Assembly: GCF_028769735.1 (NCBI RefSeq)
Contig: NC_088173.1
Location: forward strand, 14,448,038 to 14,512,037
From: Zonotrichia leucophrys gambelii
Lineage: Eukaryota > Chordata > Aves > Passeriformes > Passerellidae
Length of the DNA: 64,000 bases
Direction: 5' to 3'
Below are positions 11,531 through 24,419 of the stretch, in pieces (the stretch's first letter is position 1; each line of letters begins with the position of its first letter). The notes below the pieces were generated by a model. It saw nothing but the letters and a program-made list of their open reading frames with translations, searched no databases and was not told the origin of the DNA. A program made the position numbers and the translations under genes.

Positions 11531-14232
11531 TCTTTAATGCTGAACTGTTGCTCATATATCTAGACTGTCCCTAAAATCCTGGCATTATCAACCTACTTCC
11601 GTAAGATGCATTGCAAGTTACATACTTTGAAAAGGTAATTTCACTATAAAAATTTGAAGGGCCGTTATTTTCACCTCAATCAGGTTGCATAAATCCTATA
11701 CTCAACTTACGCACAACTTCTGATGGCTGCTTAAAGAATACAACAGTAGACAGCTCTGTTTAGGCTGTTTAGCTATGGCAGAGCAGTGCAGTTTTCCATT
11801 CACAGTGTTGGCAGCCCCCTTGTCACTGAGACTGCAGAAAAAGAAAAATTCCTCTATCTTCATCTCAAGCACACACAAGGAGAGGCTTATTTTGAAGTGG
11901 TAAAGAGATTCTTAGTGACTTCAATGTCAGTAAGAAAATTGTATTATATTACAATTTGCAAAGTAGATATCTCTCTACTGAAATTAATGGGATTTTTGCT
12001 GGTGAGTTAATGGAAATGAAGATTTCATGTTATATTAAATGGCCCTACTATGTCATATAAACCCAAACCCAGACCCCATACTGTGGAAAAACACATTATA
12101 ATGGATCACTAAGAATAGCTATATATCTGTTTTGTGCTCTGCTACTCACAACATGACAAGGCAGGTTGCTGTTTGGGTTTTTTTGGTTGTTTTTGCTTTG
12201 TTTTCAGGTTTTGGTTTTTTTTTTAAGAAAACAGTTTAAGGGTCTTGTAAAACTTGGATGAGACAGACAGCGGTTTTTGAAGGTCAGAAATAACATGTCT
12301 TCTGGCTAAATTAATTAAAAACCAAAACACTTTCAAACATGAAGGACACTTACAAGCCTTCTGAATCAAGCTGAGATGACTCTTTGCAATCTGTTCTAAG
12401 ACTTCCCAGTGTGCTGAAAGCTGTACACACTCTTGTTAAAAAGGGCACCTATACCCTCCTAACAAGTTTACTGATCGCATCCCAAAATTTCAATTTCTAG
12501 TGCATCACATGTAGATTCACCCAAAAAAGCTCCTAAAGACCCCCAAGCCCCTGCACCTGGTATGTAGAACCCTTAACAACTGCATTTTGGACCTTTTCAT
12601 CTCTGCATATAAAACAGTAAGTCAGTAACAAGTGAGTTTTAATTTTAAACTAATTTTTCATTATGGACTTCCTGTATGCTCTCCAACCTGTATGACTTGG
12701 CATTGGCATTTATCTCTCTGCTGGATCCTGCAGCCTTCTGCAGCCAACCTGCAGTGACAGTTATCTCTTAATTAATACTCTACATGCAAATGGAACTACC
12801 AAAAAGTGCTGTTATATAGCACACAAAGAACAATTATTTATAACCAACACAGTTCTCTTTATCTCTTTATACCAGAGCTGACCACTGCAGTAGCTACTGT
12901 GAAGACCTCCCCAAGGAAATACATGCATAGACAGTCTTCCAAATATATAGACACATATAACTAAGACTGTATTAATCCATCTACAGTGAAAAACAGTGCA
13001 GTGAGACGAAATTACATGCCAAGAACTCTTTTTAAAATAAATACTTTCAAATGCATGGAAATGATTCTTGTGATCTGTTGTGGATTTTCCATTTGTGTTT
13101 TGCTTTATTTGTAAGCATAATGGATAATGACCCTTCTACCCATGAATGGGGAGGTATACTTTTGAAGTTTCAAATCCTTCTGAGTGCTGATGAACTGTGC
13201 CTTCATGTCAGATGCAAACTTTAAACACAAATTACATCTATTTTTCCTACATTTCTTTAAAAAGTTAGCACTTCTAAACAAAACAGATGTATTATATTGA
13301 CATGTATTCTAACTCACAAAAGTTGTAACTACTTCTATAGGCTGTGAAAGCTAAAACGGTACAAAAACCATAATCAGAGGACATTGATTTGAAAAACAAA
13401 ATTAATCCATTAGAAAGCCACACAAATAATGGCCTGAAATATTGTAATTTTTTTCCCTCTTGGGAATATAATAAGCAGAATCTGTAATATAAAACTGGCA
13501 ATTATCTTCCAAAAAAGAGAAAGAGTTCTTAAGAAAAATGGTTATGCCTTAGAACTGACACGCATTTCTGAAGCAAACACTTTATGTTTTGAAGCATTTT
13601 GGTTGTTTCAAAAAGTTAACAGCTGCTGCTCAGCAGATTGTTAAATGAAAAGGAGTGCCCTGTTCTCACAGAGGTCAGACTGCATGACCACAACAGCTCC
13701 ATCTTCAGTCCTGAGTTCAGGCAAAAAAGCATTTTTGCTTTAAATGGGAGTTTTGTCTGTAAAGAAATTGCAGAATCTGAGCCTTAACTAGCACAGAATC
13801 CTAACCAAAACGCACAGCTCTTTCTTCTTACTACAGAAAAATAATTTTTTTTACTATTATTATTTTCAAAAGGAATCACCTTATAAATTCAGAGCCAGGT
13901 GGAGAGCAAGGGTCCACTCACCTATGCACAAAGTCCATAAGCTGAACCAAAACCTCAAGCATCCCTAGCATCCAGGGTTTATTTTTTTTTTTAGGAGCTA
14001 CTCTGCTCAGCTCAACTGAATCTTCCAGTTTATTTCCCCCAATATTAACTAAAAGTGCACATGAAAAATACTGGAAGGGAACAGAGAGCTATTCCCTGAA
14101 AAGTGAAAATCTTCATTTTACTAAGAAAATGATTTTAAGTGATAGGTCTCTGTATTTTTAGAAAAACATTCATCTCTTCTGGGCAGTTGGGGGCACAGCT
14201 TTGGACAGAAGCAAGCTGAAATCAATGCCAGA
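11531..14232. other. AT-rich intron, nothing recognised
   Basis: No coding, RNA or transposon signature was recognised. There are short T-rich runs near 12178-12225 and elsewhere. Confidence 0.45.
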
Positions 14233-14905
14233 TTGCAAAATATTCCGATTAACTCCTCTCTTCACTCGAGACGCAGAAGTTCTCACATGAAAATGTCACT
14301 TCTCCATTTAGAGCATCTGCTGGGATTCAGACTCCTCTGCCTTGTGATGGGAGGGAGTCTCATACAGCACAGCAGGACAAGGAGACACCAGCTCAGCCAC
14401 CGACCCGGCTGTACAAGCGGCGCACTCGCAGTTTTGGCCCGGCCAAGTGCCGCTCGCAGCCGACCTGCAGGCAGCCAGCACTCAGTAGCTGGAGCATCAG
14501 AGCCAGAAGGTCTCCAAGGGCCTGCAGCACTTGGACTGTGCATGGAGGGAAGCTCCTGGGGTGCCCATCTGGCTCCTGTGTAACTTGGCCACAGACCTGG
14601 CCCTTTGCTACCACAGCAGCTGGCGCCTGCTCAAGCACAGGCACAGGCAGAGGTGCAGGGGTGCTCCACACGCAGGCACGCACGCACAGCTCCGCACCGA
14701 GCCCTGCAAAAGGCACCCTGCATGGCCAATCACTTCTGCCTCAGCCAGAGCCCTCCGTGGCTGTGCACATCTACCTGGGCCTACTGCTTCACTGACCACT
14801 GCCTGGGGCAGGGAGAGGGCAGGAGAGATCTCCCAGGTACGGGGAATGCGCAGCCAGTTGTTCTCTCTGCTCGCTATTCATCGACTCACACACAAACCAA
14901 ACTAA
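14233..14905. other. GC-richer patch with modest CpG clustering
   Basis: The sequence shifts from about one-third to more than one-half GC. CpGs cluster at 14395-14465 (about nine by eye) and again near 14665-14700, where CACG-type repeats occur. Overlapping ORFs of 62-127 codons on both strands reflect the lack of stop codons in GC-rich DNA; none shows a domain. On the minus strand a GTGAGA follows TTTTCAT near 14286, a weak possible 5' splice site. I cannot say whether this is regulatory. Confidence 0.35.
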
Positions 14906-16013
14906 GCATTACACAGTGCTGTGAGAAAGAAACCAGCCCTTCCCAAATGCCTGCCAGGATTTTCATGTTCAAAAAATCCATACTATAAACATGCCACAGA
15001 CGCAAGCTAAAACCAGGAAAAAACCCACCAGGGTTTTTTCTTTTTCCTGCATTTCCAGAAATGGAATGAAGGATCAAAAATGGAGCAGCTGGCAAATAGT
15101 ACAATCAGTGTAGGAAGGACAGTCACTGTCTGTCTTACATTCACTCAGCAATGATGCTGAAGTGTTTACCAAGTTTCCACTCTCAATCCTGACCTTTGTA
15201 AAAGACTGTAATTTTTCTGGATGCTGGTACTCTTTCAGATGACAATTCATAAAGAGTAATCACCTATACAAGTAACCTTTGAAGAAATGCTTCTTTGTTC
15301 TTCCTATCCATGACTTTTTATTATTAGAGGTGAAATGGATTGAGCCATGTCACATCTGGTTTATCATTCTTCCAACATAACTCAGTGGTAGTCGATGCAC
15401 TTTGTATTTTCACAGTTGCTTTGGGCTAAATAAGGAGGAGCAGAAAATGTCTTTTTTGAACAGGACAGGAAATGCATCTTGAAGAACACCAGACAAAGTG
15501 AAGGTTTTTTGCAAGGGAGTGGGAGAGAGGCTGCTTAATGAGGAAATAAACCTTCTGAGAATGACTCACAAATCATTCAGTTTTGGAATCAGGTAATTTC
15601 CCACCCTCATTCCTCCCACCCCTGTAAGAAGCAGTTTAAAGAAGAGTGACATTAAATACTAATTAACTAAATTTGGTTTTCTTAATTCTGCTGGGTCCTA
15701 CATGAGAAAAGCAGTCTAAGCAATGACAGGGATACCAGTTTTGCCTACTTTTGCTACCAGTGTGGCCACTGCCTTACAGCCTGCCATAAAGGGAACATCA
15801 TCTTCAAAAAAAAAGCATCCAGAGAACGTCCTAATGACATCAAATTGCTTATGCTTGCAGACCACAGAATAAGACTCGTTTTCTCAGAAGGAAACATAGC
15901 AATTTAAAGAGATTTTGATAGATGTGAACAAAGAGCAACAAACTGCTGAAAAAGACTTCTATCAACCTTACTTACAAAAATAATCCTATTTTTTATTATT
16001 CACAAGGCTTACA
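14906..16013. other. Intron, nothing recognised
   Basis: No gene, RNA or repeat signature was recognised apart from short homopolymer runs. Confidence 0.45.
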
Positions 16014-16130
16014 GAATATTCTGATTTGGAAGGAACCCACAAGGATCACCAAGCCCATCTCAAGTAAATGGGGATCAAACCCATGACCTTGGTCTTATCA
16101 GCACCATGCTCTGACCAATTAGCTCTTTTA
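16014..16130 (-). mobile_element. tRNA-Ile-headed SINE with CR1-like tail (TguSINE1-like)
   Basis: Read on the minus strand it starts AGCTAATTGGTCAGAGCATG, then GTGCTGATAAGACCAAGGTC, then the B box GGGTTTGATCCCC. This is very close to a tRNA-Ile body in the D arm, anticodon arm and T arm. It then continues GGGCTTGGTGATCCTTGTGG and TTCCTTCCAAAT, ending AGAATATTCT, which is the CR1-like tail. It is the better preserved of the two copies in the window. The tail fused where the acceptor stem should close shows it is a SINE and not a tRNA gene. Confidence 0.78.
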
Positions 16131-19100
16131 GTGTGGTTATTTACATCCCTGTGAGCGGCATTTTTTGGATTGTAGCTATTTCAAAAGACGAGAGCTGTAG
16201 CATTGCAAAAGAAGAGGAGGAGAAGGAAGGATACAATGACTGCTGCCACCTTCAGCAGCTTCCGATTGCCTGCTGCCCCAGAGAGCAGCACATGCTCCCC
16301 CAGGAGCTCTGGGTGCCTCCCAGCACAGCTCTGCAGGGACCAGCACAATGCTGAGCAGCACTGCTGCCAGAGCCTTCCATGCACACTAAAACATCATGCT
16401 GCTGCTCCCTGCCTTCTCCCAATGAGCTGAGGCAAACCCATAAAATTTCCCATAACACTAAAGAACTGCCCCATGCCTACAAAAGCACACCTTTAGCAAT
16501 GAGAAAGGAGAGAGCAGTCCTGCCACTGAAACATCAAACTCACCTAACCAGTGGTGAACTCTGGAAGGGCCTCAAGGTAACACCACTGAAATAGGTATTC
16601 TTGTTAGCTCCACCAAAATAGGTAATCTTGGTAGTTCCTTGTTGCTTCACCATCAAAAGCCCTTTCCTTCTTGCAGAACTTTCAAGTTTTATTTCTTGTT
16701 CAGGCTTTTTTCTGCTGCATTAAATGTGACTCCTTAACAAAGGAATTTTGGGGAGGGGAGGAATTAGAGAATTACCAGAAAATTACTGACTTTTGTCTCA
16801 CACAGTACCGCTCTCACAAGCAACGGGACATTTACTGGACATCGATGTCTCATTACATCTAGTATGTAATTTATTTCTCTGTTGGAAAAGAACTTATCAG
16901 TTTTGCCCATGTGGAGAAAATGTTTCTACTTTAGAAACAAATAGACCACCACAGGCAAGAAGCTGGAAAGCTTAAATGAAAACCCACTGCATGATCACTG
17001 AAGTCAGCTCGCTACCAAAGCTGCTAAGGGAGCAGTGTTGAAATGGGCCAGAGGTGGCATTCTAGGGCAAGATTTTTGACAAAGCCTCATTGAGGAATTA
17101 TTTAGAAAACTGAGAACAATAAAATCTGTAAGGTACTGAGAACTGAGAGAAAGCTGGACTCTGTGTTTAGATGTCTCTGGAAACTCAGCATTAAACAAAA
17201 ACCCCAAGTCCCTTATTTTTGCCTGAAGATATAAGCAATAATGTATTAGCTGATGAGAAAATTTTGTGAAGCACAACAGAGTTGCATATTTTTAGTCATT
17301 CTCCCACTGTAAGAAATTATTGGTATCTAAAATGGAATATATTTTGACTAGTATATAAACCTTTTGTTTGATAGCTTTTAATTTTTTACCATTTTATCTG
17401 CATTTACACTTGGCAGGACTGGATAAGTGCACTAGCAATATGTACAATTTATAACCATAAATTTCAAATAGGGTTAGTTATCCATTAAAGTTCAAAAGAA
17501 TACAGACTTAGCAATTCTTAAATAAATATACAAACCCCTCACATTAGCTTAGGTAGGTCAAAAAATGCTGAATGGAGTTGAAAAAACACCTTTGGCCTCA
17601 GACTAAACATAGCAAATTTCAGTCCAAGAGTGCTTTTTATAAAGTTATGAGCTAATGAACAAAAGGGCATTCTAATAACGTTTCATGAAATATTAGCTAT
17701 GAAAACCAGCAGTAACATCATAATCTTTATTTCTTTGCCAACTTGACCACTTCAGAATAGTAAAAACCATAGTAAAGTAAACCACACGAGTTACTGTGAA
17801 GTAGTTTTATCTCAAAGAAAATAGAAAAGGACCAAAAGATTGGGAAGAAAGTCCAAAATAGAGAAAAATGCTTGTTTATGTCTGAGTGGAGCCAAGGGTA
17901 ACAAACCCTCTTTACCAAGCTGCTTCCAGAATCCTTGGGCCTTGGTCCAGGGACAAGGGACACGCCAGCTGGGCCATCCATATCTGCCAGCAGGCAGAGG
18001 TTATCCATCTCTTTGAATGGGGATGAAAGGAAATTGCTGTCTGAGTGCTTTGCAAACTCTGAAACAACTGCTCTTCAGCTAAACAGTAGGAATGCCAGTA
18101 GAAAATATACAAGTCTGAGTTCCTGAAAAAAATATTAATGTTGACACATTCCACTTTCAAAATGCCCCCCTCATTACCAGTAAAAGCTGACAGATAAAAA
18201 CCAGTTACTGCACAGAAAGCATTTAGAACAACTGGTCTGGAAGCCCTGTCCTGTAAAACTAAAATTCCCATATACATTATGGCACGTGCTTTCCAAGACC
18301 AGCCACGCCTTCCCGCCAATGTTCACAAATCTCTACTGCCAAAACATCTACCAAAGTACTTACTGATAAGAAAAGGCATGAACAAATTTCTTACTTGACT
18401 AGTTTTTTTCCCCTCTGAGCAAGACACTTTTAAACAGGTTCTTGGCCAAGATTACATTTGTATTCACACAATGCCTCTTTTATGAAAAGATGTAATGCAA
18501 CCTATTATGAGAGCAGCTCCTAAAAAACTCAGCTAATGGCTTGACTTTGTGTGCATTCATATCAACACAAAATAACTAATTTTATACAATGCTTGATAAT
18601 GCAGCACCATGTAAGGAAGAGATTATGCAGGAACACTTAAAAGATGCTCATTCTGAAAGGATCAGACCTTATAAAATGCAATTTATAAGCATGGAGAAAA
18701 GAAGAAACACAGAACTGAAATCAGGTTTACCCACATTTCATTGATTTTGTGCTTTGGCATGTTAATGCCTAATGCACATGCAGTTTTCTACATTCAACAT
18801 GTAGTTGGTTACTACATATAACTTAAATTAGCCTCCACACTTGAAATGCCATGATTTCTACATGAAGAGATAAAGGAATAGTCCTAGCTCTCTTGCTCAG
18901 ATATCTGAGATGCCCTTTTTTTTGTGATTTGTTTGTATTTGTTATTTATCTTTGAGATATGGTAGCAGTCCTAATATTCATTCTTTACATGTTTTCTGAC
19001 GCAGTTACCATTCATTGTATATTTCTAAGGAGTTACAGCTGGCAAAGTCAATTCTTGGTCAGACTCTTCAGATGCACAAGCAAAAAACAAATCACAGGAT

Positions 19101-19697
19101 ACTTCAAAGTCAGATCCTATGACTACAGGAGGCTGTTAATCAATGCAGTTTAATACAAAGCCCTCTGCCTCACTGATGTTAAGATTATGTGTGCTGAGGT
19201 GAGCAGGCAGTGATATTAAGAACCATACACAAATTTCTTGTGAATAAAAATGATGCATCAACCCATAACATTTATCAGCCTATACAAACTCTTAGGAATC
19301 CAACTTTCACTGCAAGTGTCTTTTTGGATCTATTTACTTCAGAAGATGTGGTATGAACGATAGCATAATAAGTTGTACTATGTTTCAGGCATAAGTGACT
19401 CATACATCATTCCATTTGAAAGAAAAAAATCCTAACATGCAGTACGATATGTTACTGCAGCTGCTCCATGGGAATAACAGCATACCCATTTGGAGGGAAA
19501 ATACATTTATGAAAATGCCTGATTAGCAGAAAACAATTCATCCTAAACAATAATACCAAACTGCTTTTTTTATGTTTTTATGGTCACAGTCTCTTTTCAT
19601 GGAATCTATTGGATTAAATGCATTCAGCTCTTCCCCTCCCATGCCTGGCTCAAAATAGTCTTCATTGATGTTATCCATAAAAACCAAATGAAAAAAT
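16131..19697. other. Intron, nothing recognised
   Basis: A locally GC-richer stretch at 16250-16430 (CTGCTGCC and CAGCAC motifs, few CpGs) gives several overlapping short ORFs that I regard as chance. The remainder is AT-rich. The ORF at 17912-18319 (minus, 135 codons) has no recognisable domain. Confidence 0.45.
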
Positions 19698-19744
19698 TCA
19701 ACTCACATGACAGCCTTTGAAGGAGGGGCTGTCATGTGAGTTGA
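19698..19744. repeat. Perfect 18-bp inverted repeat, 11-nt loop
   Basis: The arm TCAACTCACATGACAGCC at 19698-19715 is the exact reverse complement of 19727-19744. The spacer is 11 bases (TTTGAAGGAGG). The structure is a compact, mismatch-free hairpin in an otherwise unstructured intron. There is no T run after the stem on the plus strand. The lack of any mismatch suggests a recent origin, for example a template-switch event, or selection on the structure. Confidence 0.9.
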
Positions 19745-20629
19745 CTGTAAAGTTACTGGGCAGAGTGCATCAAATTATCTTCTTACTTCAGGCATCTCTT
19801 ACCAGGATCCCAGTTTGAGGGCAGAAATGCATATTCTCTCCCCTGTTTGCTTTGCAAAATACTGTGTTTTTATCTTGCATGCCTCCAATCCCCTGCAAAG
19901 GTTATGAACTGCTGCAAATCCAGCAGGAAACAAACCTCTGAGAACTGCACAACACATGTGAAGCCAAGGCAGTGAACCTGCACCTGTGACCTCCAAGGGA
20001 CAACACTTCCCAGTATCTTGGCCTTCCCTTTTACAACTAAGGAAATCTCTACCTTTCTCCCTCTTACCTTTCCTTAGTCTTTTATTTACTCCATGAACAC
20101 TCTTTATTTTCCCTCACATCACAATAAAAAATTTTCAGAAACCTTTTCTTTTACAAATTCATTAATTCATTTCACTAAATTACCACTAAAAAATTATGAA
20201 CATGGTGGCATGTTAATTGTAGCACCAGTCAATGAATTATGCCATTTAATGTAAAGCACTGGCATACTAAAATAAATGTAGAAATTATTTACAGCACTTT
20301 GGGACATGTATATGGGATAACACAAGGACACAGGTAATAGTGGTAGTATCATTGCTTACTTTTCATGAAAGCAAACTCAAGACAAGTTAAAAAAACAATG
20401 GGCTAAGTAGAGACAGTTGGGCAATTCTTATGGACTGTCCCACAACCACACACCAATACAAACTGCAGACTCTTCAACACTAGAAGACACACAGAACTAC
20501 CTCTGCTCCCACCTGCTGCTGAAGAGACATCTCAGATGGTATCCCCAACTTTGGGGCCATGTCAGGGTGACAAACCAGCAGAGACAGCAGCTAACCAGAG
20601 AAAAGACACTTGAATGTTTTGCTTGATTC

Positions 20630-20705
20630 GGGCCAGAGGATTAAGTCTGGGTCTCCTACCTTCCAGGTGAGTGCCCCAGCTAATAGCCTGCAGCTAATAG
20701 CAGAG
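20630..20705 (-). repeat. Possible fossil tRNA-derived SINE head (MIR/AmnSINE type)
   Basis: Read on the minus strand: a TTAGCTGGGGCACTCACCTG block, then GAAGGTAGGAGACCCAG and a degenerate B-box region ACTTAATCC. This resembles the head of old amniote tRNA-derived SINEs, which carry A-box-like TAGC...GCRCTCGCCTGG followed by GGGAGACCCGGGTTCRAATCC. The copy is weak, no tail was recognised, and it could be coincidence. Confidence 0.35.
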
Positions 20706-23700
20706 CAACTTGTTATCCCTCTTTTTTTTCATTAAAATCTCTGAAGAACTGTGTTTAGTTCCTCATCAAGATGAATGCCAAGCCTGCTAAATTTTTCATG
20801 ACACTGAATTCTTGTTCTCCTGCCAGCCCTAGTAATGTGTGAACATTTCAGGCTCCCTCAGGCATTTATTTTACTACAGAGTCCTGAAATACTTAAGTCT
20901 ATTAAGACCTAAAATAAACAGGCAAAAAGGAGGAATCTGCTAGTTGTTCCTCCAGTCTACATTTTAAGTAGACAGTGCCCACACCAGTGAAGTTCAGAAA
21001 TTATTCTCAGTGTCACCAGTGAAATGATGGTACATTTGGCAACACACGCATCAAGCCATGTCAGCTACCACAGTGAGGTTCAGCTCCACACCACAGCAGG
21101 AGCAGCACTGTCTGCAGGCTGCAAAGATCCAGCCAAATAGGGTGGATCCCAAAAAGCTGGATTTACTAAACACACACACACAATGGCTGTTCTGCGTGTG
21201 CATTACCTCTGGGTTTGTGCCCAACGCAGTCCCTGCCTGCTCCCTTGCTGCCAGGAAAGAGGACAGCTGGGAGTAGACGATGACTGAAGAATAATTCACA
21301 CTTGCTGGCCTTGGTTACCCTCCTCACCAAAAGCCTTTCTGGAGCAGAAAGCGTGCTGGCTGCGAGCTAGGCTGGCTTGCTGCTGTGTGTTGGACAAGTG
21401 GGAGCTTGAGGAAAGGAGGCCAATCATCAAAAGACTTCAGCCAGGCCTTGAAGGGCAGCAGACACCTGACTGAACTAACCACAGGGCTGCAACTCTTCCT
21501 GTCACATAGGCTATTAGCTGTGCCTCCCTAAAGTCCCTGAGAGAACACTCTGAAAAAACTCTCTAAATAAATTATCTGGATTTTAAGTCACCTACTGAAA
21601 TAATTTTATGGTCACTCCCAGTTTATCTGTGCATTCTGTAGCTGCTCTCTCCATAGGAGGTCTGAAAATAGACCAAGCTTTGTTGTTTTTCTCGAGGACT
21701 CTTACTCGCTACCAAGAGTAAACTCCAAGAGCACTTCCATCCACAACGCTTCATTACTATTGCTATAGTCACTGGGATTATATACTTAGAAAGGAAGTAC
21801 AAATGGCCAATTTGTGGCCAGAAAATATCAAGCCTGATATCAGATCTAGAGATCAACATTGTTGTCTTAGAGAAACTCTGTGCAGGTGTAAAACACTGTG
21901 TATGGATTACACAGTCCTATGTTGGATATGCTATGTAGAAAGAAGGCAATGTTAGTACTAAATCAGCTGTCATGAGTTGCTGGTATGCACAAATCAACAG
22001 CTCATGCCTGTCCCTGGCATATCCTCAGAAATCTCCCAAACACCACACCATCTTCTACATAATGCCTCTTATCATCCATACTTTCACTTTTCTATTTTTT
22101 TTATTTAAAAAGTACTTTGTGTCTTCTTCTATATCTATTTTGTTTGAAGCAAACTTTAAAAATCCTCTTGTTAAACAGTTTCTCTTCTACACTTTTAAAA
22201 ATTATTTTTATATAGATTTTAGTCCTTAGGAGACCAATGCTCAAGATCCCTGTAATGAACTAGATTTAACATGGCTGTAATACATCTCTGTAATCCTGGC
22301 AGGTGATGCTGCCTAAAAGCACAACCTAAGATGAAAGGCCTCAAAGCTTTTTGTCATTCAGGCTTGTCAGGGATTCTTTCCCCTCAATACAAAATCTGAC
22401 AGCAGGGTCTTGCCAATGTCCCAGCAAACTGGAGTGCTGATATCCAACTTGTTCCTTGTCCTGTTTCTGACACTACCAAAATACATTGCCAAAGAGGTCT
22501 TTCAGGAGGCAAAACCAAAATGATTTCCCCAGACATTATGAATTCAGTGGGGAGAGATGTGGGGAAGTCTTCCTGAAACCTGTAATTCTACAAAGTGCAT
22601 GTACTTCTCATTAAAAAAGTAGAGTTGGACTAGAACTTGGCAGTTCTTTTACGTGCTATTTCCCTGTACCAGTGAAGAATTATGACGGTACTTCAGTTTT
22701 CTGGTCTGTACACAGTAATTTTCCAAAGGGAGAGAACAGGAACAAAATCACCATCAAGCAGTAAGTCCCACATAAACAGTTCTCAGTTCTACAGGTAAAC
22801 TTTCATTTAACCTTTGTCTGCCAAACTGCTTAAATTAAATGCACATCATGTTAGTTCCATGTATTACTTGTAATTCATTTTACCTCATTACTTAGCGATT
22901 TTTGCCCTGTTTTTCTCTCTCTTCACCTCACCTAATTTCACCTTGACAAACTGAAAACATGCCAATACAAAAACTGTTTCTTCCTGTAATTGGCCAAGTC
23001 ATTATGCATAACTGGAAACATGCTGTAATCCCAGTTACAGCTGTACTCTTTTCTCATTCCTCCAATGCGAGCACAATGGCAGTATCAGCCTGAGTGGTGT
23101 GTCTGTGATGAATCAGATCTCATGCCCCTGAATGCTTATGGCAGAAGAAAAAGGGAATCAGTCATTTCTCCCACTGAGGACTGACAGGATATGAAACACA
23201 GAGGAGAGTGAAGTTAGAGCATCAGAGCTGCCAGTTTTTCCATCACACGGGACCCTATAAAGGCCCACAAAGCCCATTTCTGTAAGATAAAACCACAGAC
23301 CAATCCCTTGCTGTGCCTCCATGGACTGAGTGGGACAGAGCTGCCCTCAGCAGAGCTCCGCAGTGAAATCATGGCTACGCTTCTGCAGGCGCCTGAGAAG
23401 CTTTACTGCTCTTTGCTTTCCAGAAGCAAAAGGACCTGCTGTCAAGGATTTCACCTGCAATACTCTCCTGCCTTGCAGAGTGAGAACTCCACTTAAGGGT
23501 GTTAAGAGCTCAGCAACTTGATATATTCAAAATTTAAGCCCAGTGTGACTAAAATCCATTTCCAAATCCCTAAAATCTGAATATATAATACAAACACTGA
23601 AACAGCTTTGTCCAAAGAAATGTTAGATTGCGACCCCAAAAGTATCCTTCAGTGGTGTTTTTTATTCAGTTTTGAATGGGAGCTGTGTACTGAGGAACGT

Positions 23701-24419
23701 CAAATAAATATTCCCCCAAAATGAAATATGACAAAAGCTTCAGAAACCACACATGGTGCTGTCACACATTTATTACCCACGAGCTAAAATTTGTCTAATG
23801 TAATTTAAGATTGATAATTGCTGATAGAGGACATATGTGTTTTCAATAAAAAGAAATTGCCAAATTAAAATTACTTCCTTTCCAGAAGACCATGGTTTGA
23901 AATAACATCTCAGATTTATATAACTGAAATAACTCTATAAATTTCCAGGATTAAAAATTTTTTTTTTGGCAAATGAAATCTTGCCCTTCCTTCAACCATT
24001 TGCATCATTCTCTCAAACACAAGTAAGGGAAATGAAAACACACAAAATCAAACAAAGAAAAATGTAATAGTATGTTACTTGCAAATAAGAGCAGAAGATC
24101 TGCATTTTTTAAATTCAGCTTTTAACAACTGATTTGGTTTTAATTTATGATTAAAATTATTATTATTATGTTAGTGGGAACAAGGAACTCTGTTATGGTG
24201 GGTGTTACAGAAGTATGGGGAAAAAAAACCCAAAGTTTCCTGTGAATGAAGTAAGAAATGGCTGGCACTAGACAGCATTCACCTGAGAGTGCAAACTGAA
24301 AAGGGAGAATAAGTGAATTACTAATGAACATCCCTCTCTACAGTGCCGTGCTACTCGAGGTCTCCAATGTGGCGAGTGTGCTGCCAAATGCTAATGCAGG
24401 TCCCAGAGAAGCTCCAGGG
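20706..24419. other. Intron, nothing recognised
   Basis: A short (CA)6 run lies at 21171-21182. No gene, RNA or transposon signature was recognised. Confidence 0.45.

Noticed and set aside
14605..14988. Cluster of overlapping ORFs of up to 127 codons in the GC-richer patch
   Set aside because: Frames are open on both strands without codon periodicity or domains that I can see.
16014..16130. A genuine tRNA-Ile gene
   Set aside because: The body is tRNA-like, but the 3' acceptor stem is replaced by a CR1-like tail and a sister copy exists, so it is a SINE.
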